Below, in pieces: positions 1 through 8,699 of a DNA stretch of 64,000 nucleotides. The notes beneath the pieces are model-generated. The model was not told the origin of the DNA. It worked only from the letters and a program-made list of their open reading frames with translations, and searched no databases. How positions within the stretch are numbered: the stretch's first letter is position 1; each line of letters opens with the position of its first letter. Position numbers and translations under genes: made by a program. The DNA is taken from the NCBI GenBank assembly GCA_947627575.1, contig CANQWN010000001.1:354252-418251 (forward strand). Reading direction: 5' to 3'. This DNA is from an uncultured Clostridia bacterium. GTDB taxonomy: Bacteria > Bacillota > Clostridia > Christensenellales > Borkfalkiaceae.

Positions 1-3000
1 CAAACGCAAATAACGCGCACGTTTATTACCAACTTAACGGCGAAAGCGACTGGACGGAAATAGACGCACCGCTTGTACGCATGACGGAAAGCGGCGTTGC
101 CCGCGCGGACGCTTTGGGCCTTAAACCGGGCGATTATAAAATTAAAGTAACCACCGCCACGAACAACGATATAGAAATTCCCGCGCCCGTAACGGTAAAC
201 GAATACGACCGTTCCGGCTATGCGCACTTCCATTACGAAGACGGCGTTGGCGCATACAATGACGACGGCACGCTGAAAGACGGAGCGTTGGTAATTTACG
301 TCACCGAAGAAAACAAAAACAACGTTATAGGCGACGCGTATCTTGACGGACATAAGGAAGACATTACTTCCTATATGAACGCAACAAGCGCGGCAGGCGG
401 CGTAACCGTAGGTCCGCAGACAGGCATAGGCGAACTGCTGAACAACCGCAGATACGCCGGCGCCGACAGAATGAAAGTAGGTATTGCGGCGCTTACCCAG
501 CACTACGGCGCGGTTGCCGTAAGGTTTATAGGGCAAGTCAGCGCGGAAAATCCTTCCGACTGCAAAGTTTCCACTATCAAAGGACTTACCACCTACGATT
601 CGACGGAAAACGGCGGCAGTACAGGCGACAATGGCAGAATGGCGAGAATGGTAAACGCCAAGAACCTTACTATAGAAGGCGTTGGCGAGGACTCCGGGCT
701 TTACGGTTGGGGTATCCATTTTATAGCCAGCGACGTACTGCAAAATTACCCCGGCGCGGGCAAAGGCTTTGAAGTGAGAAACCTCACCTTTGAACACTAT
801 CCCGAGGACGCCGTGGGTATGGAAGGCGTACAGGGCGACAAGTGGGATGAAACCGGTTCGATAACCGGCGGCGCTTCCAGCGCTGACGCAGGGCTTCCTT
901 CCCCCGTTCAGAGATGCTGGATACACAACAACACATTCCTCCCCGGCTACTGCCCGAATCCTACCGACAGCGACAAATCGGAAGGCGACGGCAGCTGCGA
1001 CTTCAAGCGCGGGCGCTACTACACCCTTGCTTACAACTACTTTACCGACTGCCATAAAACCAACCTTATAGGTTCTTCCGACGACTCGTTACAGTACGAT
1101 ATAACGATGCATCACAACTGGTGGAACAACTGCGGCTCGCGTATGCCTCTTGTAAGACGCGCCAATGTGCATTTCTACAATAACTACTTCTCCGGCGATA
1201 TGTCGCGTAATCCCAAACCCGACCTCAGCCACGTAACAAGCGCGCGCGCCAACAGCTATATGTTCTCCGAAAACAACTACTTTGACGGCGCGAAGAACGT
1301 TGTACTGTGCGTAAGCGGCGCCGTTGTAAAATCATACGGCGATACTTTCTACGCTACGTTCGACTCATACGACGGCACGATAGTAAATACGCGCGATCAA
1401 GCCGTTGCAAGCAGTTGCCGTTTCACAAAGGAAAACATAAATTACGTAAACTTCGATACCAACAAAGCTCTCTTCTATTACGACGAAGTAAACAAGTGCA
1501 GCAAATGCCTGCTTGACGACGCACCTACGGCGCGTATAAAGGCTATGATGTACGCGGGCGCGAACGGACACGGCGTAACCAACACCCAGATGAACTATAA
1601 CACGCCTTCCGCCGCCGTTCAGGTAGGTCCCGACGGCGCACAGATAACAATGCCCACGAACACAGACCGCCACGAAAACAACGGCGTACTGTTTATAGGC
1701 GTTTCCAAAGAAGGGAAGTTTAAGGGACAGGGCATAACGTTTACCCTTGCAAGCGAAGCCGAACTTGTGGCGGTTACCTCCACTACCGGCGCAACCGCAC
1801 CCGAACTTATCGCGGCGGACGGCACCGTTTGGGCGCACAAGTTTACCGGAACTTTGAAAATAGTTCTTCCGAAGGGCACTTACGTGATTGCTTCCGGACA
1901 GAAAGATAAGGAAACCACGATAACTTCATTGAAGTTCAACGATACGGCGGCTTCGTCTGCGGCGAGGTTGAAAGATCTTGAGGACGCAATAAACGCCATT
2001 GTTTTACCCGTTACAATCAATTCCGAAAATGCAATAAGCGCGGCGGAACTTGCTTATTCGGCGCTGACCGCTACCGAAAAATCGCAATTTGCAACCAGCC
2101 ATCAGGATATGTTGGATAAACTTACCGCGGCGCGCGCTTCCTTAAACGAGTGCTTTGTTCAGGACGCAATAGATAAGATAAACGCCATAGGCAATGTAAA
2201 TAAAGATTCCTATCCCGCTATCCTTGCGGCGCAGACGGCATACGGCAAAGTTCCCGCGGATTTGCGCAAAGACGTAACCAACTACGACAAGTTGCAAGCC
2301 GCGTTGGCAGCATGGCAAAACGTTGCCGTACAGGCGGTTATGGACGCGATTACGGCTTTGCCCGACGTTGACGGATTGGAAATAGATAACCGCGGCGCAA
2401 TTGAAAACGCAATTGAAAGCTATGAAGACGTAAAAGATATGTACGACGCGCTGGACGACGGCTCGGAAGAAGGGACGGTAGACCAGCAAAGCAGCGTTAC
2501 CAACCGCGATAAACTTATCGACGGATTGGAGCATCTGGAACAGCTGCACTTACTGTTCGATTTCAGGGACGAATTGGCGCACTTCAGCACCTACGACCAT
2601 ACCGCGCCGGGCAACAATACGCTGTTGCAGTGCCCGAATATAAGCAAATTGTTTGATTTACACAGCAAACTTACGCCCGAACAGTTGGCGAAGCTGACCA
2701 CCGAAGAAACACAGCTTTATACGGCTACCGAAACCGCCTACAACGACCTTGCAAGCCAGCGCATAGAATCTTCGTTTGAAGGCGTAAACGGCGCGGCTTC
2801 CAACCCGATATTCAAAGTAAGCAGCAGCAGTTCCAAAAACCTGAGTTCGGGTTATACGATAAAGTATGGCAACAAGACGTTTACAAAGGGATTGAAGATT
2901 GAAAAATCTACCAACGTAGATTTCACTTTGTCGGTTGAGATGAAACTTACGCTTTACGTGGACGGCGCAGTAGGCAAAAAGATTTTGATTGACGGCAACG

Positions 3001-3131
3001 AATGCCTCGTTAAAACCGACGCTTTGGGCGACACCGTTGTTGAAGTTACGCTTGCAAAGGGCGCGCATAAGATTACGAAGGGCGACAGCATGAACCTTTG
3101 GTACGCGATACTTGAACCCACAGGCGCATAA
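1..3131 (+). CDS. Secreted pectate-lyase-like protein (PL1 beta-helix), 5' end missing
   Basis: The frame is already open at base 3, so the signal peptide and upstream modules lie outside the window. Visible order: the tail of a beta-sandwich module (GLKPGDYKIKV), a YDRSGYAHF linker, a parallel beta-helix of the polysaccharide lyase 1 type (bases about 250-1500), Ala-rich helical FIVAR-like segments (about 1960-2750), and a C-terminal beta-module after a Ser-rich linker. PL1 signatures seen are WIHNNTF, DGSCDFKRG, HKTNLIGSSDD, HHNWWNNCGSRMPLVRR and YNNYF. Known PL1 enzymes cleave polygalacturonate by Ca-dependent beta-elimination; the exact substrate here is inferred. There is no LPXTG motif or C-terminal membrane segment. 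It shares the GVGAYNDDGTLKD region with the minus-strand gene at the far end of the window, so the two are paralogues. Confidence 0.85.
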   Translation, partial: NANNAHVYYQLNGESDWTEIDAPLVRMTESGVARADALGLKPGDYKIKVTTATNNDIEIPAPVTVNEYDRSGYAHFHYEDGVGAYNDDGTLKDGALVIYVTEENKNNVIGDAYLDGHKEDITSYMNATSAAGGVTVGPQTGIGELLNNRRYAGADRMKVGIAALTQHYGAVAVRFIGQVSAENPSDCKVSTIKGLTTYDSTENGGSTGDNGRMARMVNAKNLTIEGVGEDSGLYGWGIHFIASDVLQNYPGAGKGFEVRNLTFEHYPEDAVGMEGVQGDKWDETGSITGGASSADAGLPSPVQRCWIHNNTFLPGYCPNPTDSDKSEGDGSCDFKRGRYYTLAYNYFTDCHKTNLIGSSDDSLQYDITMHHNWWNNCGSRMPLVRRANVHFYNNYFSGDMSRNPKPDLSHVTSARANSYMFSENNYFDGAKNVVLCVSGAVVKSYGDTFYATFDSYDGTIVNTRDQAVASSCRFTKENINYVNFDTNKALFYYDEVNKCSKCLLDDAPTARIKAMMYAGANGHGVTNTQMNYNTPSAAVQVGPDGAQITMPTNTDRHENNGVLFIGVSKEGKFKGQGITFTLASEAELVAVTSTTGATAPELIAADGTVWAHKFTGTLKIVLPKGTYVIASGQKDKETTITSLKFNDTAASSAARLKDLEDAINAIVLPVTINSENAISAAELAYSALTATEKSQFATSHQDMLDKLTAARASLNECFVQDAIDKINAIGNVNKDSYPAILAAQTAYGKVPADLRKDVTNYDKLQAALAAWQNVAVQAVMDAITALPDVDGLEIDNRGAIENAIESYEDVKDMYDALDDGSEEGTVDQQSSVTNRDKLIDGLEHLEQLHLLFDFRDELAHFSTYDHTAPGNNTLLQCPNISKLFDLHSKLTPEQLAKLTTEETQLYTATETAYNDLASQRIESSFEGVNGAASNPIFKVSSSSSKNLSSGYTIKYGNKTFTKGLKIEKSTNVDFTLSVEMKLTLYVDGAVGKKILIDGNECLVKTDALGDTVVEVTLAKGAHKITKGDSMNLWYAILEPTGA

Positions 3132-3142
3132 AAACAAACTTT

Positions 3143-3166
3143 ACGGCGCGGCTTTCGCCGCGCCGT
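3143..3166 (+). terminator. Hairpin terminator after the PL1 gene
   Basis: Perfect 10-bp GC-rich stem (3143-3152 with 3157-3166) with a TTTC loop, 11 bases after the stop codon. There is no strong T tract downstream, so termination is inferred from position. Confidence 0.55.
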
Positions 3167-3194
3167 ATCCCAAAAAACTTAATATAACAAAACG

Positions 3195-3220
3195 CCCCCG
3201 CGCCTATTAAGGCGCGGGGG
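3195..3220 (-). terminator. Terminator of the flavodiiron gene
   Basis: Perfect 10-bp stem (3195-3204 with 3211-3220). On the minus strand it is followed by CGTTTTGTT. It lies 18 bases past the stop of fprA and may also stop rightward transcription from the convergent PL1 gene. Confidence 0.75.
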
Positions 3221-3237
3221 CTGTTTATTACCGCTAT

Positions 3238-4398
3238 TTATTTTGAAAGGCTTTCGGCAAGTTCTTCAAGCTGTTTAAGGCTTTTTGCGTTGAGCGAGCC
3301 GCGGATTTTTACAACCTCTCCTTCAAAGGTGATATTTTTGGAATTTGCAAACTTTTCGGCAATAAGTTTTCCCGCAACGGGCGACCAACTGCCGTTTTCG
3401 ATAATGCCCACCCTCTTCGATTGGAAATTCCGCTCGATAAGTTTATCGATAAATTCGCGCATTGCGGGGAATATCCCGCCGTTGTATGTAGTTGTGGCAA
3501 ACACTATTTTATCAAACATAAACGCTTCCGCAACGCAGGTAGACCAATCGCTGCGCGCCAGATCGCAAACGGTTACGCCCATAACGCCCCTGTCCTTCAA
3601 CATTTCGCGCAGGCGCATAACGGCGTTGTACGTGTGCCCGTAAACCGACGTATACGCAATCATTACGCCGCAATACTCGCTTTCGTAATGGCTCCATTTA
3701 CGGTAAAAGTTTACATACTTTGCTATATCCCCGTCAAGTATTTCGCCGTGCAGGGGTAAAATGCAGTCTATTGGCAAATTTTTTATTTTATTGAGGTAGT
3801 TTTTAACCTGCACGCCGTATTTGCCCACTATGCCGTAATAATAGCGGCGGGCTTCCGTTTCCCACCTATCGTAACTTACGTCCAACGCGCCGAATTTACC
3901 GAACGCGTCCGCCGAAAACAGACATTTGGAATATTCGTCGTACACCGTCATAACTTCGGGCCAATGCACCATAGGCGCAAACACGAAATTAAGCGTGTGC
4001 CTGCCCGTGCAAAGCTGTGCGCCGTCTTCCACCACTATCGCGCGGTCGGAAAAATTTTGCCCGAAATATTCTTCCAGCATCACAAACATTTTGGCGTTGC
4101 CCACAAGTTTGGCTTTGGGGTAAAGGCGGCAAAATTCCGCGATATTTGCGGAATGGTCGGGTTCCATATGCGTTATGACAAGATAATCGGGCAAAGCCCC
4201 GTCAAGAACGCGGGCTACGGCGTTAAGCCACTTTGTTTTGAAAGCAAAATCCACACTGTCGAAAACGGCAATCTTTTTGTCTTTCAGCACATACGAATTG
4301 TAAGAAATTCCGTCCGGTACGACGTACATTCCCTCGAACAAGTCGGTCTTGTGGTCGTTCACGCCTACGTAATAGATGTCTTTGGCAACTTGTTTCAT
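3238..4398 (-). CDS. fprA: A-type flavodiiron protein (FprA), O2/NO reductase
   Basis: 386 residues, the usual length. The N-terminal metallo-beta-lactamase fold carries the diiron ligands H77, E79, D81 and H82 in HMEPDHSA, H145 in PMVHWPE, D164 in FSADAFG and H217 in LPLHGE. A flavodoxin domain follows from about residue 245, with FMN loop AYTSVYGHT. Family members reduce O2 to water or NO to N2O in the cytoplasm of strict anaerobes, with electrons from rubredoxin or reduced flavin. The start is fixed by an AAAGGTG ribosome site just upstream. It sits alone between two terminators. There is no fused rubredoxin, so the electron donor must be encoded elsewhere. Confidence 0.95.
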   Translation of the reverse strand: MKQVAKDIYYVGVNDHKTDLFEGMYVVPDGISYNSYVLKDKKIAVFDSVDFAFKTKWLNAVARVLDGALPDYLVITHMEPDHSANIAEFCRLYPKAKLVGNAKMFVMLEEYFGQNFSDRAIVVEDGAQLCTGRHTLNFVFAPMVHWPEVMTVYDEYSKCLFSADAFGKFGALDVSYDRWETEARRYYYGIVGKYGVQVKNYLNKIKNLPIDCILPLHGEILDGDIAKYVNFYRKWSHYESEYCGVMIAYTSVYGHTYNAVMRLREMLKDRGVMGVTVCDLARSDWSTCVAEAFMFDKIVFATTTYNGGIFPAMREFIDKLIERNFQSKRVGIIENGSWSPVAGKLIAEKFANSKNITFEGEVVKIRGSLNAKSLKQLEELAESLSK

Positions 4399-4432
4399 TT
4401 TTTCACCTTTTAAAATTTTGTATAATCAACGC

Positions 4433-5500
4433 CTAAACGGCAATCAATCCCACACCCATCAAAATGCATACGGTAACGAAAATAGTTATAACCGAACCTA
4501 TGCTTGTCCACACAACCAACTGCGTGGCAAGCTGCCCGTCGTTGCCCATTTCCCGCGCCATAATCGCGCTTCCCACCGCCGTGGGGGAACCGAAAAGGGC
4601 TATCATTGCGGGATATTCTTCCGTACCGAACGAAATTATGCCCGTGCAGGCGCTTAACAGCGCGGCTACGCCCAAACAAAGCAACGGCGCGATAATTATG
4701 CGGCAACTTACGCCCACCGCTATTTCCTTGAACATACCGCGTACGGCGGAAAATTCAAACTGCGCGCCGAGAATGATAAGCGCAAAGGGCGAGGCGATAT
4801 CGGCAACAAGCGAAAGAAAGCCGTAGATAAAGTTTACGTCGTCCTTAACGGTGAAAACCGCCTCTCCGCAAGCGGAAACCTCTATGGCGCGTATGCCGAG
4901 GCACAGCAACCCCGCAAGAACGCCCAAAATAAGGGGATTGCGGGCTATGTCAAGCAAAATTTTTTTAATTTCTTTAAGTTTTGCGTGCTTTTCGGGCGGG
5001 AGCGCCTCCCAGCCTTCCGCGTCGCTTTGCGCACCCGAAACGAAAATTGTAAGGGCGATAACCGCAAAAATATTGAAAAGCGGAATGGAAAACGCCGAAA
5101 TAACCGAAGCCACGGCTTTTGCCTGTTCACCGCCCAATGCGGCGGCTATGGGGATACCTATTATGGCGAAATTGCTGCGAAAAACGCATTGAAGAATAAC
5201 CCCTCTCCGCTTTCTGTCCTTTGTGGTGACAATGCATATAACAAGCCCCAGACAGAACAGCGCAACAACCGCGATAACGCAGTACAGCACCACGTCCCAA
5301 CGAATATCCGAAAGCCCCGGTATATCGTACACGTTTATAAACAGCAACACCGGCAAAAGCACTTTAAATACAAATTTATTGCCGGATTTTAAAAATCCCT
5401 CGCCGAAAAGTTTTACGCGCTTTAACAAATAGCCCAAAACTATCAGAAGAACTATGGGAAATATGGCGTTTACAGCCGTAAGAAGAATTTTTAAAACCAT
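4433..5500 (-). CDS. AEC-family (auxin efflux carrier-like) transporter
   Basis: About 355 residues with roughly ten hydrophobic segments. It begins MVLKILLTAVNAIFPIVLL and ends in a hydrophobic TM segment. The layout of two membrane bundles flanking a charged central loop (EALPPEKHAKLKEIK) and motifs such as SPFALIILGAQ and ALFGSPTAVGSAIMA fit the AEC/malonate-transporter family (PF03547). The family moves organic anions across the inner membrane; the substrate cannot be read from sequence. An ATG 72 bases further upstream is also in frame, but the extra residues are polar and unlike the family, so 5500 was chosen, although no clear ribosome site precedes it. Confidence 0.85.
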   Translation of the reverse strand: MVLKILLTAVNAIFPIVLLIVLGYLLKRVKLFGEGFLKSGNKFVFKVLLPVLLFINVYDIPGLSDIRWDVVLYCVIAVVALFCLGLVICIVTTKDRKRRGVILQCVFRSNFAIIGIPIAAALGGEQAKAVASVISAFSIPLFNIFAVIALTIFVSGAQSDAEGWEALPPEKHAKLKEIKKILLDIARNPLILGVLAGLLCLGIRAIEVSACGEAVFTVKDDVNFIYGFLSLVADIASPFALIILGAQFEFSAVRGMFKEIAVGVSCRIIIAPLLCLGVAALLSACTGIISFGTEEYPAMIALFGSPTAVGSAIMAREMGNDGQLATQLVVWTSIGSVITIFVTVCILMGVGLIAV

Positions 5501-5590
5501 TTTGCCGGCGTTAAGGCGGAAACAATTCCGCAGGTTACTTTTTCCGTGAAATATAATACACCATCGGGGCAAACAAAGTCAAGAACGAAA

Positions 5591-5618
5591 AGCGGCGGTT
5601 AAGCAAAAAACCGCCGCT
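5591..5618 (-). terminator. Bidirectional terminator after gdhA
   Basis: 10-bp stem (5591-5600 with 5609-5618) flanked by A and T runs on both sides. It lies 36 bases past the gdhA stop on the minus strand. Confidence 0.7.
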
Positions 5619-5653
5619 TTTTTTAACGTTTTTCTATTAAAATTATAACGCAA

Positions 5654-7018
<1,365 letters not shown>

Positions 7019-7032
7019 TTAAAGTTATATCT

Positions 7033-7061
7033 ATTATAACACAGCCTTAACTTTTAGGCAA
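7033..7061 (-). promoter_or_regulatory. gdhA promoter
   Basis: Minus strand: -35 TTGCCT (7056-7061), 17-bp spacer, -10 TATAAT (7033-7038). The rest of the 329-base gap upstream of gdhA is AT-rich. It also holds a 7-bp inverted repeat AGGTATA/TATACCT (7101-7123) that could be an operator, but nothing else recognisable as a gene. Confidence 0.8.
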
Positions 7062-7264
7062 AATATTTAGGCGGCAGGTAATATTACTATTAGTTATAAC
7101 AGGTATAAGCACAACCTATACCTTGCACGAAAATATATAAAATTCAGCTATATTATGCGTAACATAGTACTTGATATTCATTTAAAACGTGCAAAAAAAC
7201 AGTAAAATAAGCATAGAAAGGGATGTAAGTTGAACAATACTTGCGTTCCATTTTTATTTGCAAA

Positions 7265-7293
7265 AAGGCGAGGACAATAATTGCCCTCGCCTT
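7265..7293 (-). terminator. Terminator after the GNAT gene
   Basis: 9-bp stem (7265-7273 with 7285-7293). On the minus strand it is followed by TTTTTGC. It lies 25 bases beyond the acetyltransferase stop. Confidence 0.75.
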
Positions 7294-7317
7294 CTTTATA
7301 TGTCGCTAAATTGAAAT

Positions 7318-7887
7318 TTATTTTATATTTTTGAAATAGTCCTCGCGCAGAATACCGCGTTCGACGATATCGACGCGCTCCCCTGTGGTGGGAGTGCGGA
7401 AGGACTTTCTGCGCGTCCCTTCATAAACAAGCCCGCACTTTTCCATGACGCGCGAGGAGCCGATATTTTCCGCCGCATGTTCGCCGTTGATGCGGAAAAA
7501 TCCTACTTCCTCAAAGCAATAGCGCAAAACTTCGGAAAGAGCCTCCGTCATGATACCTTTCCCCCACCACGCCTTACCAATGCAGTAGCCGATTGTGCCG
7601 CGTTCCTGAAAGTTGTCCGCGCACAGAACGGTAATATCGCCGATGAGAACATTTCCCTCTTTCAGAACTATCGCCCAATGGTAGATATGTGGCTCGCCAC
7701 TCTCCCGTTCCCATATTTTGAGAAGAGACCGCGTTACTTCGACATCCCCGTGTGGCGTCCATGTGAGGTATTTCGTGACGTCGGGGTCGTTCATCCAATG
7801 CGCAAACGCTTCTTCAGCGTCGTTTTCCTTCCATCGGCGAAGGAGCAGCCGTTCCGTTTCAAGAATTTTCGTTCCCTTATGTTGCAT
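7318..7887 (-). CDS. GNAT-family N-acetyltransferase (RimJ/RimL-like)
   Basis: 189 residues from MQHKGTK. The opening ILETERLLLRRW, the strand GTIGYCIGKAWWGKGIMTEA (acetyl-CoA pyrophosphate loop, Q/RxxGxG-like WGKG) and NIGSSRVMEKCG are hallmarks of RimJ/RimL-type GNAT proteins, which transfer acetyl from acetyl-CoA to an amino group. The protein or small-molecule substrate is not evident. The start is set by GGAGGT six bases upstream, which rejects a longer frame to 7941. It is monocistronic. Confidence 0.88.
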   Translation of the reverse strand: MQHKGTKILETERLLLRRWKENDAEEAFAHWMNDPDVTKYLTWTPHGDVEVTRSLLKIWERESGEPHIYHWAIVLKEGNVLIGDITVLCADNFQERGTIGYCIGKAWWGKGIMTEALSEVLRYCFEEVGFFRINGEHAAENIGSSRVMEKCGLVYEGTRRKSFRTPTTGERVDIVERGILREDYFKNIK

Positions 7888-7921
7888 ATCTACCTCCGCT
7901 AAATTCCTGTTTATCGCCCCC

Positions 7922-7951
7922 ATTATATCACAGCCGCACATAGAAAATCAA
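7922..7951 (-). promoter_or_regulatory. Promoter of the GNAT gene
   Basis: Minus strand -35 TTGATT (7946-7951), 18-bp spacer, -10 TATAAT (7922-7927), giving a 5' leader of about 30 bases. Confidence 0.7.
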
Positions 7952-7991
7952 GCGGTCAAAAATCTGTTTGGCATTTAGGCGTAAAGAGTGT

Positions 7992-8085
7992 GAGGAACGG
8001 CAAGCAACAAATGGAAAGCGCCCGCCATAAGGCGGGCGCTTTAAAACGTCGCTTTGCCGCGACGATGGCGCAGAGAAAGGGATTT
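7992..8085 (-). repeat. 94-bp direct repeat, copy 1: terminator plus 3' end of tRNA-Ser
   Basis: Identical over 94 bp to 8265-8358. Read on the minus strand it contains the last 20 bases of the tRNA-Ser gene (part of the T arm, acceptor 3' strand, discriminator and CCA) followed by the tRNA terminator hairpin. No intact tRNA precedes this copy: upstream sequence diverges at the T arm. The 179 bases between the copies (8086-8264) carry two hairpins but no gene. Confidence 0.9.
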
Positions 8086-8264
8086 TGCCGTTTCCCTGCG
8101 GGAGCCTCGGCAAAGCGTCGGCGGCGTTGCCGCCTCGCGTGAACCGCGGGGGTTCTTCTTACCCTATTCCCATTCCAAAACAATCGGGGGCACGTGAAGT
8201 GCCCCATAATTAAATTTATATATAGGGCTCCCAAAAAAAATTTTGTAGAAAGTTTTTTTGGGAA

Positions 8265-8358
8265 GAGGAACGGCAAGCAACAAATGGAAAGCGCCCGCCA
8301 TAAGGCGGGCGCTTTAAAACGTCGCTTTGCCGCGACGATGGCGCAGAGAAAGGGATTT
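8265..8358 (-). repeat. 94-bp direct repeat, copy 2: end of the intact tRNA-Ser and its terminator
   Basis: This copy is continuous with the functional tRNA-Ser gene. It includes the hairpin AAGCGCCCGCC/GGCGGGCGCTT, which probably ends tRNA transcription. It is 273 bases from copy 1 in the same orientation. Confidence 0.9.
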
Positions 8359-8428
8359 GAACCCCCGTACGTATTCCTACGTAACACGATTTCGAGTCGT
8401 GCGCGATCGACCACTCCGCCATCTCTGC
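8339..8428 (-). tRNA. tRNA-Ser (anticodon CGA)
   Basis: 90 nucleotides with a long variable arm typical of class II tRNA-Ser. The acceptor stem GCAGAGA/TCTCTGC is perfect. The anticodon stem CACGA/TCGTG encloses loop CTCGAAA, giving anticodon CGA, which reads UCG. The T arm is GGGGGTTCAAATCCC-like, the discriminator is G and CCA is encoded. Confidence 0.95.
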
Positions 8429-8485
8429 AATTACAGGCAATGCAAACGCACAAAAGGTTTTAACGCGCCTTTACATTGCCTAAAT

Positions 8486-8514
8486 ATTTTATATAAAATA
8501 CCCGTAAAAATCAA
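8486..8514 (-). promoter_or_regulatory. tRNA-Ser promoter
   Basis: Minus strand -35 TTGATT (8509-8514), 17-bp spacer, -10 TAAAAT (8486-8491). The leader before the tRNA contains an inverted repeat AGGCAATG/CATTGCCT. Confidence 0.7.
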
Positions 8515-8578
8515 GTTTTTTTGCTTTGATTTGCAAAAATAATAAAAATAAATTAAATGGGGATTTAAGGAACGTAAT

Positions 8579-8607
8579 GCCGCCCTGCGCACTATGCGCA
8601 GGGCGGC
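8579..8607 (-). terminator. Hairpin downstream of the large lipoprotein gene
   Basis: 13-bp perfect stem (8579-8591 with 8595-8607). It is about 90 bases past the lipoprotein stop on the minus strand; the T tract is stronger on the plus strand (8617-8622). Confidence 0.5.
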
Positions 8608-8699
8608 GTAAGCCGCTTTTTTATTCAATCCGCAAACTTTATGTAAACGAATTGAACGCGGCAGGTTTTAAAAGCATATAGCCTTTAACGCGCCTTGTA

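Noticed and set aside
7956..8453. Minus-strand open frames across the tRNA-Ser duplication
   Set aside because: They translate the tRNA, its terminator and the 94-bp repeat; no ribosome site and duplicated peptide runs reveal the artefact.
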